A stretch of 64,000 nt of DNA. It comes from Streptomyces sp. DG2A-72 (GTDB lineage Bacteria; Actinomycetota; Actinomycetes; Streptomycetales; Streptomycetaceae). Made by a program: the position numbers and the translations under genes. The stretch spans positions 8,642,001 to 8,706,000 of the forward strand of contig NZ_JASTLC010000001.1 of assembly GCF_030499575.1 (NCBI RefSeq), in the 5' to 3' direction. The number at the start of each line of letters is the position of its first letter. The first letter of the stretch is position 1. The notes beneath the pieces were generated by a model. The model saw nothing but the letters and a program-made list of their open reading frames with translations, was not told the origin of the DNA and ran no database searches. This document shows positions 1 through 10,173 of the stretch, one piece after another.

Positions 1-921
1 TTCGAGAACTGGGCGGCGCCCTTCGTGATCGTCGGCGCGCTCGTGATGCTCGTGTGGATGAGCAACAAGGCCGGCGGTTTCGGCCCGCTGCTCGACCAGC
101 CCTCCAAGCTGGGCTGGGGCGGCGACTTCTGGAAGCTGTTCTGGCCCTCCCTCATGGGCATGATCGGCTTCTGGTCCACCCTGTCGCTGAACATCCCGGA
201 CTTCACTCGCTACGGCAAGAGCCAGAAGGCGCAGATGTGGGGCCAGGCGCTGGGCCTGCCCACCACCATGACGCTGTTCGCGTTCCTGTCGGTGATGGTC
301 ACCTCCGGCTCGCAGGCGGTGTACGGCGAGCCGATCTGGGACCCGGTACAGCTGGCCGCCAAGACGGACAACGTGGTCGGCCTGCTGTTCGCGCTGGTGA
401 CCGTGCTGGTGGCAACGCTGTCCGTGAACGTCGCGGCCAACCTGGTCTCCCCGGCCTTCGACTTCTCCAACATCGCGCCCCGTAAGATCACCTTCCGGGC
501 GGGTGCGCTCGCGACCTGTGTCATCGGCGTGCTGATCTTCCCGTGGAAGCTGTACTCCGACCCGCAGGGCTACATCTTCACCTGGCTCGGCCTGGTGGGC
601 GGGCTGCTCGGCACGGTCGCCGGCATCCTCATCGCCGACTACTGGATCCTGCGCCGCGGCAAGCTCGACCTGCTCGATCTGTACCGCTCGGGCGGCCGCT
701 ACTGGTACGAGGGCGGCTGGAACTGGCGGGCGGTCGTCGCCTTCGTGGTCGGCGGCGTGCTGGCCATCGGCGGCGCCGACTTCGACCCGCTGATCGACGG
801 CCGGCCCATCCCGGCGCTGTCGTCGCTGGCGGACTACGGCTGGGCGGTGGGCCTGGGCACCTCGATGGTGCTGTACCTGGGTCTGATGCTGCTGCGCGGC
901 AGGGAGAAGACCACGGTCTGA
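1..921 (+). CDS. NCS1-family nucleobase/allantoin:cation symporter (5' truncated by window edge)
   Basis: The reading frame is open from the first base, so only the C-terminal 306 residues are present. The NCS1 family imports purines, pyrimidines, allantoin or hydantoins through about 12 membrane helices. Visible here are several hydrophobic helices, the conserved stretch NIPDFTRYGKSQK between two helices, the VNVAANLVSPAFDFSNI segment and an ADYWILRRGKLDL segment typical of the NCS1 C-terminal half. The substrate cannot be assigned without the N-terminus. The gene ends 17 bp from the convergent secreted-protein gene, with a stem-loop between them. The family call is firm; the specificity is open. 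Confidence 0.9.
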   Translation, partial: FENWAAPFVIVGALVMLVWMSNKAGGFGPLLDQPSKLGWGGDFWKLFWPSLMGMIGFWSTLSLNIPDFTRYGKSQKAQMWGQALGLPTTMTLFAFLSVMVTSGSQAVYGEPIWDPVQLAAKTDNVVGLLFALVTVLVATLSVNVAANLVSPAFDFSNIAPRKITFRAGALATCVIGVLIFPWKLYSDPQGYIFTWLGLVGGLLGTVAGILIADYWILRRGKLDLLDLYRSGGRYWYEGGWNWRAVVAFVVGGVLAIGGADFDPLIDGRPIPALSSLADYGWAVGLGTSMVLYLGLMLLRGREKTTV

Positions 922-930
922 CCGGAGCGG

Positions 931-962
931 GAGGACGGTCAGCCCTTCTTCTGGCCGTCCTC
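931..962. terminator. Stem-loop between convergent genes
   Basis: The arms GAGGACGG (931-938) and CCGTCCTC (955-962) are perfect. After one T.G wobble the stem extends by CAG/CTG to an 8-nt loop. It lies just after the permease stop and overlaps the 3' end of the opposing gene, so it could terminate both. There is no U-tract. Confidence 0.45.
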
Positions 963-1604
963 CAGCGTCGCCACCGCGTCCTTGGCGGCTTTGATGGCGC
1001 CCTTGTTGATCTCGTCCGTGCTGGGCGCCTTCTTCGACTCGAAGTTGCTGCCGTTGTAGGTGATGACCACCAGCGCGTTGGACGAGCGGACCACCACCAC
1101 GCCCTCGCGGGTCTGCTGCTTGTCCTGCGTGGTGAGGTTCACCACCGAGTAGCCCGCGTCGCCCAGGCCGGGTACGTCACCGCCGCCGCTGTCGTCCGAG
1201 AGGCGCTGCTTGTACGACTTCTCCGCCGCCTCCTCCGAGTCCATCACCTCGAAGGACACGTCGAGCCAGCGGTAGTCGTAGCCCTTGAGGGCGTTCCAGG
1301 AGCAGGTGCGGCGCACCTTCGAGTCCGTGGACGCGATCTCCTTGCCGGCCGTCTTGGCGCCGGGGACCAGCGACTTGACCGTCTTCACGGGAATGCTCGT
1401 GCACGGGGCGGGCGCGGCGTCGTACGCCTTCGACGCCGCCGCGGTGGCGGGTGCGGTCGGCGACTGGGAGCCGTTGTCCTGGCCGGGCTTGTTCTCGGCG
1501 GCCGGCGTCGAGGGACCGGACGACAGGGCCCAGCCCGACACGGCGAGCACGGCGACCGGGGCCAGACGCGCGGAGAGGGTGAGCGGCAGGGGTAGCGAAC
1601 GCAC
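939..1604 (-). CDS. Secreted protein, DUF3558-like
   Basis: The 221-residue product begins with GTG. An N-terminal hydrophobic stretch ending near ALSSGPS looks like a Sec signal peptide. A low-complexity Ser/Thr/Ala/Pro linker (about residues 30-60) follows, then a globular domain. The domain has two Cys (in APCTSIP and RRTCSWN) that could form a disulfide, as in the actinobacterial DUF3558 family. No lipobox cysteine is present, unlike many family members that are lipoproteins. The function is unknown. It faces the permease gene and is probably monocistronic. Confidence 0.6.
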   Translation of the reverse strand: MRSLPLPLTLSARLAPVAVLAVSGWALSSGPSTPAAENKPGQDNGSQSPTAPATAAASKAYDAAPAPCTSIPVKTVKSLVPGAKTAGKEIASTDSKVRRTCSWNALKGYDYRWLDVSFEVMDSEEAAEKSYKQRLSDDSGGGDVPGLGDAGYSVVNLTTQDKQQTREGVVVVRSSNALVVITYNGSNFESKKAPSTDEINKGAIKAAKDAVATLEDGQKKG

Positions 1605-2163
1605 GGCGCACTTCTCGTGGGGGACGGTGCGGACGGGGTCCGCACTGCGGACGGGACGCCAGTGTCACACGAGTCCCTGTGGGTTGAAAGTGCAACTTCG
1701 CTCCGTGCCTGCGCCGTGACCGCACCTCGTGCGATTGGGGCAACTATGGGCGATTTACTGCACTTTGGTTACGGCATCCTGGCCGTCCACTCCGGGGAGC
1801 CCGCTCCCACACACGCAGCGTCGGCGGACGCAGGCCCGCGGCGACCTGCGCGGTCAGCACTTTGTCGAGCGCCATGTGCATCACGGGGGACTGCGGGCCC
1901 TCGTGGATCAGCTGCCAGTCGTAGTCGGTCCAGTCGGTGGCCTGCGCGAGGGCACGGCGTCCAGCGCCTCGTCGGGTTCGAGGAAGAAATCGCTCGCCAC
2001 GCGCGCGTGCCTCTTGTACTCGCCGTGCACCGATCTGCCTCCCTCATGTCCCTGATCGGCTTTCAACGTGCGGACCTGGGAAAACATTCCGGCGCCGGGC
2101 GGCCGTGCGCCTCGGCCGGTGAGTACCATCGCCGGACGTTCGCCCCGAAGGACGGAGTCCCCC
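1605..2163. other. 559-bp spacer holding a gene remnant
   Basis: There is no intact gene between the secreted-protein start and the gamma-glutamyltransferase start. The left third (about 1680-1790) is less GC-rich than its surroundings and may hold the promoter of the secreted-protein gene. The middle holds the lipoate ligase remnant listed separately. The right end carries the ribosome site of the next gene (GGACGGAG about 7 bp before GTG 2164). Confidence 0.6.
1804..2030 (-). pseudogene. lplA: Remnant of lipoate-protein ligase A
   Basis: Translating the minus strand gives VHGEYK, then (after a lost segment) VASDFFLEPDEALDA. After a second loss and a frame change comes TDWTDYDWQLIHEGPQSPVM, followed by HMALDKVLTAQVAAG and PPTLRVWE. 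In order, these are N-terminal blocks that I recognise from Streptomyces lipoate-protein ligases. The rest of the catalytic domain is absent: after VWE the sequence runs into unrelated DNA. At least two internal deletions, one frameshift and a C-terminal truncation make it non-functional. Recognition is from memory of the family, not from a search. Confidence 0.7.
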
Positions 2164-3975
2164 GTGTTCACCACCCGCCCCACCCTCCAGGGCACCTTCG
2201 GCATGGTGTCGTCCACGCACTGGCTGGCCTCGCAGTCCGCGATGGCCGTGCTGGAGGACGGCGGCAACGCATACGACGCCGCCGTCGCGGGCGCCTTCGT
2301 GCTGCACGTCGTGGAGCCGCATCTCAACGGGCCCGCCGGCGAGGTGCCGATCCTGCTCGCGCCCGCGGACGGTGAGGTACGGGTGCTGTGCGGGCAGGGC
2401 GTCGCCCCCGCCGGTGCGACGGTCGCGCACTACAAGGGGCTCGGCCTGGACCTCGTACCCGGCACGGGACCGCTGGCCGCCGCGGTGCCCGGGGCGTTCG
2501 ACGCCTGGATGCTGCTGCTGCGCGACCACGGCACCAAGTCCCTGGACGACGTCCTGAAGTACGCCATCGGGTACGCCGAACACGGGCACGCGCCCGTGGA
2601 GAACGTCGGCGCCACCGTCGAGACCGTACGGCAGCTGTTTGAGTCGGAGTGGACGTCGTCGGCGGAGCTGTACCTGCCGGGTGGGAAGGCACCCCGGCCC
2701 GGCGCACTGCTGCGCAATCCCGCTCTCGCGGCCACCTGGAAGCGGCTGCTCGCCGAGATCGCCGGGGCCGGGGACCGGGACGCGCGGATCGAGGCGGCGC
2801 GTGAGGTGTGGCGCGGCGGCTTCATCGCCGAGGCGCTGGTACGGCAGTCCGCGCGCCCCACCATGGACACCAGCGGCGAGCGGCACTCCGGCACGCTCAC
2901 CGCCGCCGACCTCGCCGGGTGGTCCGCGGCATACGAGGCGCCGGCGACGTACGACTGGAACGGCTGGACCCTGTGCAAGGCCGGACCCTGGAGCCAAGGG
3001 CCGGTCCTGCTCCAGCAGTTGGCGCTGCTCCCGCACGAACTGCCGCCCTGCGGATCCGCCGACTACGTCCATCTGCTCATCGAGGGCTGCAAGCTCGCCA
3101 TGGCCGACCGGGAGGCCTGGTACGGCGACGCGGCCGACGTGCCGCTCGACGAGCTGCTGTCGGCGGACTACAACGCCGAGCGGCGTGCGCTCGTCGGGGA
3201 CAAGGCCTCGCACGAGCTGCGGCCCGGCAGTCCGGGTGGGCGCACTCCGCGACTCGGTGCGCACGCGCGCGTGGTCGCCCCCGACGTTCCGGGCTTCGAC
3301 CCGATGGGCGCCGGTGAGCCGACCGTCCAGAAGCTCGCGGGCCTGCCCGACGTGGCCTCCGACGGGCACACGCGCGGCGACACCTGCCACCTCGACGTCG
3401 TCGACCGCTGGGGCAACATGGTCGCCGCCACACCCAGCGGCGGCTGGCTGCAGTCCAACCCCGTCGTGCCCGAACTGGGCTTCCCGCTCGGTACCCGGCT
3501 GCAGATGACCTGGCTCGAGGAGGGCCTGCCCGGCTCGCTCACCCCGGGGCGCCGGCCGCGCACCACTCTCACGCCGTCGATCGCGCTGCGCGACGGGGTG
3601 CCGGTCATGGCGTTCGGCACGCCCGGCGGGGACCAGCAGGACCAGTGGCAGCTGCACTTCTTCCTCGCGGTTGCCCTGCGCGCCCAGGTCCGCGGCGGCC
3701 TCGACCTCCAGGGCGCGATCGACGCTCCGAACTGGCACAACGACAGCTTCCCCAGTTCGTTCTACCCGCGCGGCATGCGCCCCGGCAGTGTCACCGTGGA
3801 GTCCAGAACGGACGCGGAGGTCGTCGCGGAGCTGCGGCGGCGCGGACACGACGTGACCGTGGGCGAGCCGTGGTCGGAGGGGCGGCTGTGCGCGGTCGCA
3901 CGGGATCCGGAGAGCGGCATTCTGTCGGCGGCCGCGAATCCGCGGGGGATGCAGGGGTACGCGGTGGGGCGCTGA
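2164..3975 (+). CDS. Gamma-glutamyltransferase family protein
   Basis: The 603-residue protein belongs to the Ntn-hydrolase gamma-glutamyltransferase family, which cleaves gamma-glutamyl bonds of glutathione-like compounds and self-processes at a Thr. The N-terminal block GGNAYDAAVAGAFVLHVVEP matches the family. The GDTCHLDVVD motif places the expected nucleophile at Thr407, and TPGGDQQDQWQ is the C-terminal glycine-rich loop. No signal peptide is seen, so it is probably cytoplasmic. GTG 2164 is chosen because GGACGGAG precedes it and the homology begins there; an upstream in-frame ATG at 2068 would overlap decayed sequence. Its substrate is not evident from the neighbours. Confidence 0.85.
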   Translation: MFTTRPTLQGTFGMVSSTHWLASQSAMAVLEDGGNAYDAAVAGAFVLHVVEPHLNGPAGEVPILLAPADGEVRVLCGQGVAPAGATVAHYKGLGLDLVPGTGPLAAAVPGAFDAWMLLLRDHGTKSLDDVLKYAIGYAEHGHAPVENVGATVETVRQLFESEWTSSAELYLPGGKAPRPGALLRNPALAATWKRLLAEIAGAGDRDARIEAAREVWRGGFIAEALVRQSARPTMDTSGERHSGTLTAADLAGWSAAYEAPATYDWNGWTLCKAGPWSQGPVLLQQLALLPHELPPCGSADYVHLLIEGCKLAMADREAWYGDAADVPLDELLSADYNAERRALVGDKASHELRPGSPGGRTPRLGAHARVVAPDVPGFDPMGAGEPTVQKLAGLPDVASDGHTRGDTCHLDVVDRWGNMVAATPSGGWLQSNPVVPELGFPLGTRLQMTWLEEGLPGSLTPGRRPRTTLTPSIALRDGVPVMAFGTPGGDQQDQWQLHFFLAVALRAQVRGGLDLQGAIDAPNWHNDSFPSSFYPRGMRPGSVTVESRTDAEVVAELRRRGHDVTVGEPWSEGRLCAVARDPESGILSAAANPRGMQGYAVGR

Positions 3976-4062
3976 ACGTCCGAAGAGGGGTGTTCATCCC
4001 CATTCCACCCGCGGTACATGGGGCGGGCGGGGATTGTCAGTGGTGCGTGCTCTCATGGAGGC

Positions 4063-4920
4063 ATGATCGAGCACATCGAAACCATCGACGAGTTTCTCAC
4101 GCGTCACTCCGCCGACGTGGAAGACGCGGTCCGCGAGGCGGCCGCCGCCGAGATCATGCCGCGCTTCCGCCGGCTGGCCGCGCACGAGGTCGACCAGAAG
4201 GCCGGCCCGCACGACCTGGTCACGGACGCCGACCGCAAGGCCGAGCAGTACCTCACCGAGGCACTCGGCAAGCTGCTGCCCGGCTCCGTGGTGGTCGGCG
4301 AGGAAGCGGTGCACGCCAACCCGGCGACGTACGAGGCGATACAGGACGACGCCCCGGTCTGGATCGTCGACCCCGTCGACGGAACACGGCAGTTCGTACA
4401 CGGCGACTCCGGCTTCTGCACCCTGGTCGCGCTCGCCCGGCGCGGAGTGGTGCTCGCCTCCTGGACCTATGCACCGGCGCGCGACCAACTGGCCACGGCA
4501 GTACGGGGTGGTGGCGCCTTCCTCGACGGCGAGCGGCTGCACGCCGGCCCGCCCGCGCCCGGCCGGGACCTCCGCATCGCCACCTCCCACCCGGACTACA
4601 CGACGGACGAGCAGAAGCGCGCGCTGCTCAGCCTGTGGACGGACGGCGTCGCACCGCGCGCCTGTGGCTCGGCGGGACTGGAGTATCTCGCCGTCGCCCG
4701 CGGCGAGTCGGACGCCGTCGCCTTCTCCTGGGAGGCCGCCTGGGATCATGCGGCGGGCCTGCTGCTGGTCGAGGAGGCGGGGGGCGCCCACCTGACGCTC
4801 TCGGGGGAGCCGTTCCGCGTCACGGGCGGGAACGCACTGCCGTTCACCGCGGCACGCGACGAGGCCACGGCTCGCCGGGTCGTGGAGCTGCTGTCCGAGC
4901 CGTACCCGTGGATCCGATGA
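4063..4920 (+). CDS. Inositol monophosphatase family phosphatase
   Basis: The 285-residue protein is a Mg2+-dependent phosphatase of the FIG superfamily (inositol monophosphatase, histidinol phosphatase HisN, CysQ). The metal ligands are visible as VGEEA (Glu80/81), the IVDPVDGT motif (Asp103, Asp106) and the C-terminal WEAAWDHAAG motif, whose Asp is the third-metal ligand. The length is normal. ATG 4063 has a close GGAG; the upstream in-frame ATG at 4018 lacks one. The substrate could be inositol-1-phosphate, histidinol phosphate or PAP, and nothing nearby decides between them. Confidence 0.85.
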   Translation: MIEHIETIDEFLTRHSADVEDAVREAAAAEIMPRFRRLAAHEVDQKAGPHDLVTDADRKAEQYLTEALGKLLPGSVVVGEEAVHANPATYEAIQDDAPVWIVDPVDGTRQFVHGDSGFCTLVALARRGVVLASWTYAPARDQLATAVRGGGAFLDGERLHAGPPAPGRDLRIATSHPDYTTDEQKRALLSLWTDGVAPRACGSAGLEYLAVARGESDAVAFSWEAAWDHAAGLLLVEEAGGAHLTLSGEPFRVTGGNALPFTAARDEATARRVVELLSEPYPWIR

Positions 4921-5043
4921 CGGCGCCCCGACCGGGCTCCGCTCTCCCCGACGCACGCCCGGCCCCACCGCGGCGCGAGGACTGTCAGTGCCCCGGCATA
5001 TCCTGATCCTTCAGTGGCCATCGGCTGACAAAGGAGTCCGAAG

Positions 5044-6462
5044 GTGCCGTCGATGCTCGATGCGGTCGTGGTGGGTGCGGGGCCGAACGGACTGACGGCC
5101 GCCGTGGAGCTGGCCCGGCGCGGCTTCTCCGTGGCCGTCTTCGAGGCCCGCGACACCGTGGGCGGGGGAGCCCGCACCGAGGAGCTGACCCTCCCCGGCT
5201 TCCGCCACGACCCGTGCTCCGCCGCGCACCCCCTCGGCATCAACTCACCGGCGTTCCGAGCCATGCCCCTGGAGCGGCACGGCCTGGAGTGGCTGCACGC
5301 CGAGCTGCCCATGGCGCACCCCTTCACCGACGGCACCGCGGCCGTGCTGTCCCGGTCGGTCGCCGAGACGGCCGCATCGTTCGGGCCACGCGACGCGGGC
5401 ACCTACCGCAGGCTGGTCGAGCCCTTCCTGCCCAGGTGGGACACCCTCGCCCACGACTTCATGTCCCTGCCACTCACCTCGCTGCCCCGGGACCCGGTGA
5501 CCCTCGCCCGCTTCGGCCTCGTCGGCCTGCCCCCGTCGACCTGGCTGACCCGCCGCTTCCGCGACGAGCGCGCGAAGACGCTGTTCGCCGGACTCGTGGC
5601 CCACGTCATGGCCCCGCTGAGCGGCCTCGCCACCGGCGCCATCGGCCTGGTCTTCGCCCTGGCCGCGCACGCCCGCGGCTGGCCGGTGGCCCGCGGCGGC
5701 TCCCAGTCGATCTCCGACGCGCTCACCTCGTATCTGAAGGACCTCGGCGGCACCGTCCACACCGACTACGAGGTCAAGCGCCTCGACGACCTGCCGCCGG
5801 CGCGCGCCTACGTCTTCGACACCTCACCCACCGCCCTGGCCCGTATCGCCGGCTTCGGGCGGTACTACGAGGGCTTTCGCTACGGCCCCGGAGTCTTCAA
5901 GGTCGACTACGCGCTGGACGGCCCGGTGCCGTGGACCGCGCCTAAGGCCCGTGCCGCCGGGACCGTGCAGATCGGCGCGGACAGGGCGGAGATCGGCGCC
6001 GCCCTGCGCGCCGCGTCCCGGGAGGGCCGGGCACCCGACAAACCGTTCATGATCACGGTCCAGCCCAGTGTCATCGACCCCACCCGGGCCCCGGCCGGGA
6101 AGCAGGTCTTCTGGGCGTACGGCCATGTCCCCAGTGGCTGGACCGGCGACCTCACCGACGCCATCGAGCGCCAACTGGAGCGCTTTGCACCGGGATTCCG
6201 CGACCGGGTCCTCGCCCGCGCGACCGCGGGCCCGCCCGAGCTGGCCGCCCGCAACGCCAACTATGTCGGCGGCGACATCGCCTCCGGCGCCGTCTCCGGA
6301 CTCCAGACCCTGCTGCGGCCCAAGCTGTCCCTGTTCCCGTACAGCACCCCCCACCCGGCCGTCTTCATCTGCTCCTCGGCCACCCCGCCCGGACCCGGAG
6401 TGCACGGCATGTCGGGGCACAACGCGGCGAAGGCGGTCTGGAGGAAGCTGAGGCAGACATGA
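5044..6462 (+). CDS. FAD-dependent oxidoreductase, phytoene-desaturase-like
   Basis: The 472-residue protein opens with a dinucleotide-binding fold, [19 protein letters not shown], followed by the acidic end of the second strand ([16 protein letters not shown]). A C-terminal motif [16 protein letters not shown] is typical of the phytoene desaturase/carotenoid oxidoreductase-like NAD(P)/FAD family. AAAGGAG lies 8 bp before GTG 5044; ATG 5053 is an alternative start. No carotenoid genes are adjacent, so this is an orphan oxidoreductase of unknown substrate. It overlaps the following macro-domain gene by 4 bp, so the two are co-transcribed. Confidence 0.8.
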   Translation: MPSMLDAVVVGAGPNGLTAAVELARRGFSVAVFEARDTVGGGARTEELTLPGFRHDPCSAAHPLGINSPAFRAMPLERHGLEWLHAELPMAHPFTDGTAAVLSRSVAETAASFGPRDAGTYRRLVEPFLPRWDTLAHDFMSLPLTSLPRDPVTLARFGLVGLPPSTWLTRRFRDERAKTLFAGLVAHVMAPLSGLATGAIGLVFALAAHARGWPVARGGSQSISDALTSYLKDLGGTVHTDYEVKRLDDLPPARAYVFDTSPTALARIAGFGRYYEGFRYGPGVFKVDYALDGPVPWTAPKARAAGTVQIGADRAEIGAALRAASREGRAPDKPFMITVQPSVIDPTRAPAGKQVFWAYGHVPSGWTGDLTDAIERQLERFAPGFRDRVLARATAGPPELAARNANYVGGDIASGAVSGLQTLLRPKLSLFPYSTPHPAVFICSSATPPGPGVHGMSGHNAAKAVWRKLRQT

Positions 6463-6968
6463 CCACCATCACCCTCGTCCAGGGCGACATCACCCGGCAG
6501 ACCGCCGACGCGATCGTCAACGCGGCGAACTCCTCCCTGCTCGGCGGAGGCGGCGTCGACGGCGCCATCCACCGGCGCGGCGGCCCCGCGATCCTCGAGG
6601 AGTGCCGCAAGCTCCGCGCCTCGCGGTACGGCAAGGGCCTGCCCACCGGCCGGGCCGTCGCCACGACGGCGGGCGCACTCGACGCGCACTGGGTGATCCA
6701 CACTGTCGGCCCGGTCTTCAGCCGCACCGACGACCGCTCCGACCTCCTCGCCTCCTGCTACCGGGAAGCGCTACGGGTGGCCGACGAGCTGGGCGCCCGG
6801 ACCGTAGCATTCCCCGCCATTTCCACTGGCGTGTACCGCTGGCCGATGGAGGACGCGGCGCGGATCGCGGTGGAGACGGTGAGGACCACCGAAACGCAGG
6901 TCGAGGAGGTCAGATTCGTCCTCTTCGACGACAGGGCGTACCAGGCATTCGCGGCACAGATCGACTGA
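6459..6968 (+). CDS. Macro domain protein, O-acetyl-ADP-ribose deacetylase family
   Basis: The 169-residue single-domain protein has the macro-domain signatures [36 protein letters not shown] and [12 protein letters not shown]. This is the MacroD/YmdB pattern for hydrolysing O-acetyl-ADP-ribose or removing ADP-ribose from proteins. The length matches the family. Its ATG overlaps the stop of the oxidoreductase (ATGA), so translation is coupled. A hairpin and a genome-repeat-like element follow it. A sirtuin that could generate its substrate lies at 43 kb, though not in the same operon. Confidence 0.9.
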   Translation: MTTITLVQGDITRQTADAIVNAANSSLLGGGGVDGAIHRRGGPAILEECRKLRASRYGKGLPTGRAVATTAGALDAHWVIHTVGPVFSRTDDRSDLLASCYREALRVADELGARTVAFPAISTGVYRWPMEDAARIAVETVRTTETQVEEVRFVLFDDRAYQAFAAQID

Positions 6969-6979
6969 CGAACAGCCGG

Positions 6980-6996
6980 GCGCCCCATAGGGGCGC
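6980..6996. terminator. Hairpin between macro-domain gene and meaB
   Basis: GCGCCCC (6980-6986), ATA, GGGGCGC (6990-6996) form a perfect 7-bp stem with a 3-nt loop between two convergent genes. The right arm is also the beginning of the repeat element at 6989-7024. Confidence 0.5.
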
Positions 6997-7024
6997 GGGG
7001 AACTGCGCGACCGGCCCCCACGGC
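6989..7024 (+). repeat. Interspersed element, copy 1 (GGGGCGCGGGGAACTGCGCG family)
   Basis: The 23 bp at 6989-7011 recur exactly at 21404-21426, with related flanks (ccggcccccacggc here, aagccacgacgg in the second copy). I recall this GC-rich word as a common intergenic repeat of Streptomyces genomes, often next to a hairpin as here. This copy sits in the convergent spacer, its usual position. Confidence 0.6.
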
Positions 7025-7027
7025 CTA

Positions 7028-8014
7028 TCACGGCGCTCCCCGCGGAGCGAACGCCTTCAGAATCCGCTCCGCCGCCAGGGTCGCAGTCAACTCCCCGTCC
7101 CGCACCTGCTGTTCGAGACCGGGCGCAAGCGAACGCACCGCCGGATCGGCATGCAGCCGACCGAGCAACTCGTCGCGCACCATGTTCCAGGTCCAGTCGA
7201 CCTGCTGGTCACGGCGCTTGGCGGTGAGGCGGCCGGTGGAGTCAAGAAGGGCGCGGTGCTGTTCGAGGCGCTCCCAGACGGTGTCCAGGCCGGTCGACTC
7301 ACGCGCGCTGCAATGCAACACCGGCGGCGTCCACAACGCGTCCTTGCCATGCATCAGCCGTAGCGCGCCCGACAGTTCACGCGCCGCCGCACGCGCGTCG
7401 CGTTCGTGCGGCCCGTCCGCCTTGTTCACGGCGATGACGTCGGCCAGCTCCAGCACACCCTTCTTGATGCCCTGCAACTGGTCGCCGGTGCGGGCCAGTG
7501 TGAGCAGGAGGAAGGAGTCGACCATGCCCGCCACCGCGGTCTCCGACTGGCCGACGCCGACCGTCTCGACGAGCACCACTTCGTAGCCCGCGGCCTCCAT
7601 CACCACCATCGACTCGCGCGTGGCCTTGGCGACCCCGCCGAGCGTGCCCGCGCTGGGGGAGGGGCGGACGAAGGCCGCGGGGTCCACGGCCAGGCGTTCC
7701 ATCCGGGTCTTGTCGCCGAGGATCGAGCCGCCCGTCCGCGTGGACGACGGGTCGACGGCGAGCACCGCGACCCGGTGACCGAGGGACGTCAGCATCGTGC
7801 CGAACGCGTCGATGAACGTCGACTTCCCCACGCCCGGCACCCCGCTGATCCCGATCCGCCGGGCCCGGCCGCTGTGCGGGAGCAGAGCGGTCAGCAACTC
7901 CTGTGCCAGCGCGCGGTGTTGAGGTCGTGTCGACTCGACGAGCGTGATGGCGCGTGCGACGAGTGCCCGCTTCCCGTCGAGCACGCCCTTCACATACGTG
8001 TCGAGATCGATCAC
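7028..8014 (-). CDS. meaB: Methylmalonyl-CoA mutase-associated GTPase MeaB
   Basis: The 328-residue G3E-family P-loop GTPase protects and reloads the B12 cofactor of methylmalonyl-CoA mutase. The sequence shows the Walker A motif GVPGVGKST after the RRIGISG strand, the switch region [30 protein letters not shown] (G3 region) and the base-specificity motif NKAD. The C-terminal helical part around [16 protein letters not shown] is typical of the ArgK/MeaB group. GTG 8014 overlaps the mutB stop by 4 bp, so it is the last gene of the mutA-mutB-meaB operon. Confidence 0.95.
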   Translation of the reverse strand: MIDLDTYVKGVLDGKRALVARAITLVESTRPQHRALAQELLTALLPHSGRARRIGISGVPGVGKSTFIDAFGTMLTSLGHRVAVLAVDPSSTRTGGSILGDKTRMERLAVDPAAFVRPSPSAGTLGGVAKATRESMVVMEAAGYEVVLVETVGVGQSETAVAGMVDSFLLLTLARTGDQLQGIKKGVLELADVIAVNKADGPHERDARAAARELSGALRLMHGKDALWTPPVLHCSARESTGLDTVWERLEQHRALLDSTGRLTAKRRDQQVDWTWNMVRDELLGRLHADPAVRSLAPGLEQQVRDGELTATLAAERILKAFAPRGAP

Positions 8015-10173
8015 TGCGGGTGCCCGAGGTCGGCCGACAGTCGCTTCACGAGGTCGTAGGCCGCGTCCGGGATCACCGTCCCGGGCGGGAAGACGGCCGT
8101 CGCGCCCATCTCCAGCAGGGTCGGCACGTCCTGCGGCGGGATCACCCCACCGACGACGATCATGATGTCCTCCCGGCCCTCCGCCGCCAGCTCTTCGCGC
8201 AGCGCCGGTACGAGAGTGAGGTGCCCGGCGGCCAGCGACGAGACGCCCACGATGTGCACATCCGCCTCCACCGCCTGGCGGGCCACCTCGCCGGGCGTCT
8301 GGAACAGCGGGCCGACGTCGACGTCGAAGCCGAGGTTGGCGAAGGCGGTCGCGATCACTTTCTGGCCGCGGTCGTGGCCGTCCTGGCCCATCTTGGCGAC
8401 CAGGATGCGCGGGCGGCGGCCCTCGGCCTCCTCGAAGGAGTCGACGAGGGTGCGGGTGCGGTCGACGGACGGGGAGGAGCCGGCTTCGTTGCGGTACACG
8501 CCGGAGATCGTACGGATCTGGCTCGCGTGCCGCCCGTACACCTTCTCCAGGGCGTCGGAGATCTCCCCGACGGTCGCCTTCGCGCGGGCCGCGTTCACCG
8601 CCAGCTCCAGCAGGTTGCCCTCACCTGCCGCCGCCCGGGTCAGCGCGTCCAGCGCCTCCCGGCAGGCGACGCTGTCGCGCTCCTCGCGCAGTCGCCGCAG
8701 CTTCTCGATCTGCTGGGTGCGCACGGAGGAGTTGTCGACCTTGAGCACGTCGATCTGCTCGTCGGAGTCCACCCGGTACTTGTTCACGCCGATGACCGGC
8801 TGCCGCCCCGAGTCGATACGGGCCTGCGTCCGTGCCGCCGCCTCCTCCACGCGGAGCTTCGGGATGCCCGCATCGATGGCCTGCGCCATGCCGCCCGCCT
8901 GCTCGACCTCCTGGATGTGCTGCCAGGCACGGCGGGCCAGGTCGTAGGTCAGCTTCTCGACGTAGGCGCTGCCGCCCCAGGGGTCGATCACCCGCGTCGT
9001 GCCGGACTCCTGCTGAATCAGCAGCTGCGTGTTGCGGGCGATGCGTGCCGAGAAGTCGGTGGGCAGCGCGAGCGCCTCGTCGAGGGCGTTGGTGTGCAGC
9101 GACTGCGTGTGGCCCTGCGTCGCCGCCATCGCCTCCACGCACGTACGCGTGACGTTGTTGAACACGTCCTGCGCGGTCAGCGACCAGCCCGAGGTCTGCG
9201 AATGGGTGCGCAGGGAAAGGGACTTGGAGTTCTCCGGCTCGAACTGGGACACCAGCTTCGCCCACAGCAGCCGCGCCGCCCGCAGCTTCGCGACCTCCAT
9301 GAAGAAGTTCATGCCGATCGCCCAGAAGAAGGAGAGCCGCGGCGCGAACGCGTCCACGTCCAGGCCCGCTTCCCGCCCGGCCCGGATGTACTCCACACCG
9401 TCGGCGAGCGTGTACGCCAGCTCCAGGTCGGCCGTCGCGCCCGCCTCCTGGATGTGGTAGCCGGAGATGGAGATCGAGTTGTAGCGGGGCATCCGCTGCG
9501 AGGTGAAGGCGAAGATGTCGGAGATGATCCGCATCGACGGCTTGGGCGGATAGATGTAGGTGTTGCGGACCATGAACTCCTTGAGGATGTCGTTCTGGAT
9601 GGTCCCGGCCAACTTCTCGGGCGGTACGCCCTGTTCCTCCGCCGCCACGATGTACAGCGCGAGGATGGGCAGCACGGCGCCGTTCATCGTCATCGACACG
9701 GTCATCTTGTCCAGCGGGATGCCGTCGAACAGCTGCCGCATGTCGTAGATGGAGTCGATGGCCACGCCCGCCATGCCGACGTCGCCGGTCACCCGCGGGT
9801 GGTCGCTGTCGTAGCCGCGGTGCGTCGGCAGGTCGAAGGCGACCGACAGGCCCTTCTGCCCGGCGGCGAGGTTGCGCCGGTAGAAGGCGTTGGACTCCTC
9901 GGCGGTGGAGAAGCCCGCGTACTGGCGGATCGTCCAGGGCTGGTTGACGTACATCGTCGGGTACGGGCCGCGCAGATACGGCGCCATGCCCGGGTAGGTC
10001 TGAAGGAAGTCGAGACCCTCCAGGTCACGGCCGGTGTAGAGCGGCTTGACCGCGATGCCCTCCGGGGTCTCCCAGAACGCGTCGTCGCTCCCCGCGGCCT
10101 TGCGCCACTCGTCGGCGCCGACATCGGTCCTCGGCTCCCCGAGTTCGATCCCGGTGAAGTCGGGGATTCCCAT
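8011..10173 (-). CDS. mutB: Methylmalonyl-CoA mutase large (catalytic) subunit
   Basis: The 720-residue adenosylcobalamin enzyme interconverts (R)-methylmalonyl-CoA and succinyl-CoA. The N-terminal TIM barrel carries [20 protein letters not shown] and the substrate-pocket region [12 protein letters not shown]. The C-terminal B12 domain has the base-off motif GQDGHDRG with the cobalt-ligand His at about residue 600, followed by GVSSLAAGH and [13 protein letters not shown] 10173 is chosen because [12 protein letters not shown] is the conserved start and it overlaps the mutA stop by 1 bp. The frame stays open upstream only as a shadow of mutA. Confidence 0.97.
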   Translation of the reverse strand: MGIPDFTGIELGEPRTDVGADEWRKAAGSDDAFWETPEGIAVKPLYTGRDLEGLDFLQTYPGMAPYLRGPYPTMYVNQPWTIRQYAGFSTAEESNAFYRRNLAAGQKGLSVAFDLPTHRGYDSDHPRVTGDVGMAGVAIDSIYDMRQLFDGIPLDKMTVSMTMNGAVLPILALYIVAAEEQGVPPEKLAGTIQNDILKEFMVRNTYIYPPKPSMRIISDIFAFTSQRMPRYNSISISGYHIQEAGATADLELAYTLADGVEYIRAGREAGLDVDAFAPRLSFFWAIGMNFFMEVAKLRAARLLWAKLVSQFEPENSKSLSLRTHSQTSGWSLTAQDVFNNVTRTCVEAMAATQGHTQSLHTNALDEALALPTDFSARIARNTQLLIQQESGTTRVIDPWGGSAYVEKLTYDLARRAWQHIQEVEQAGGMAQAIDAGIPKLRVEEAAARTQARIDSGRQPVIGVNKYRVDSDEQIDVLKVDNSSVRTQQIEKLRRLREERDSVACREALDALTRAAAGEGNLLELAVNAARAKATVGEISDALEKVYGRHASQIRTISGVYRNEAGSSPSVDRTRTLVDSFEEAEGRRPRILVAKMGQDGHDRGQKVIATAFANLGFDVDVGPLFQTPGEVARQAVEADVHIVGVSSLAAGHLTLVPALREELAAEGREDIMIVVGGVIPPQDVPTLLEMGATAVFPPGTVIPDAAYDLVKRLSADLGHPQ

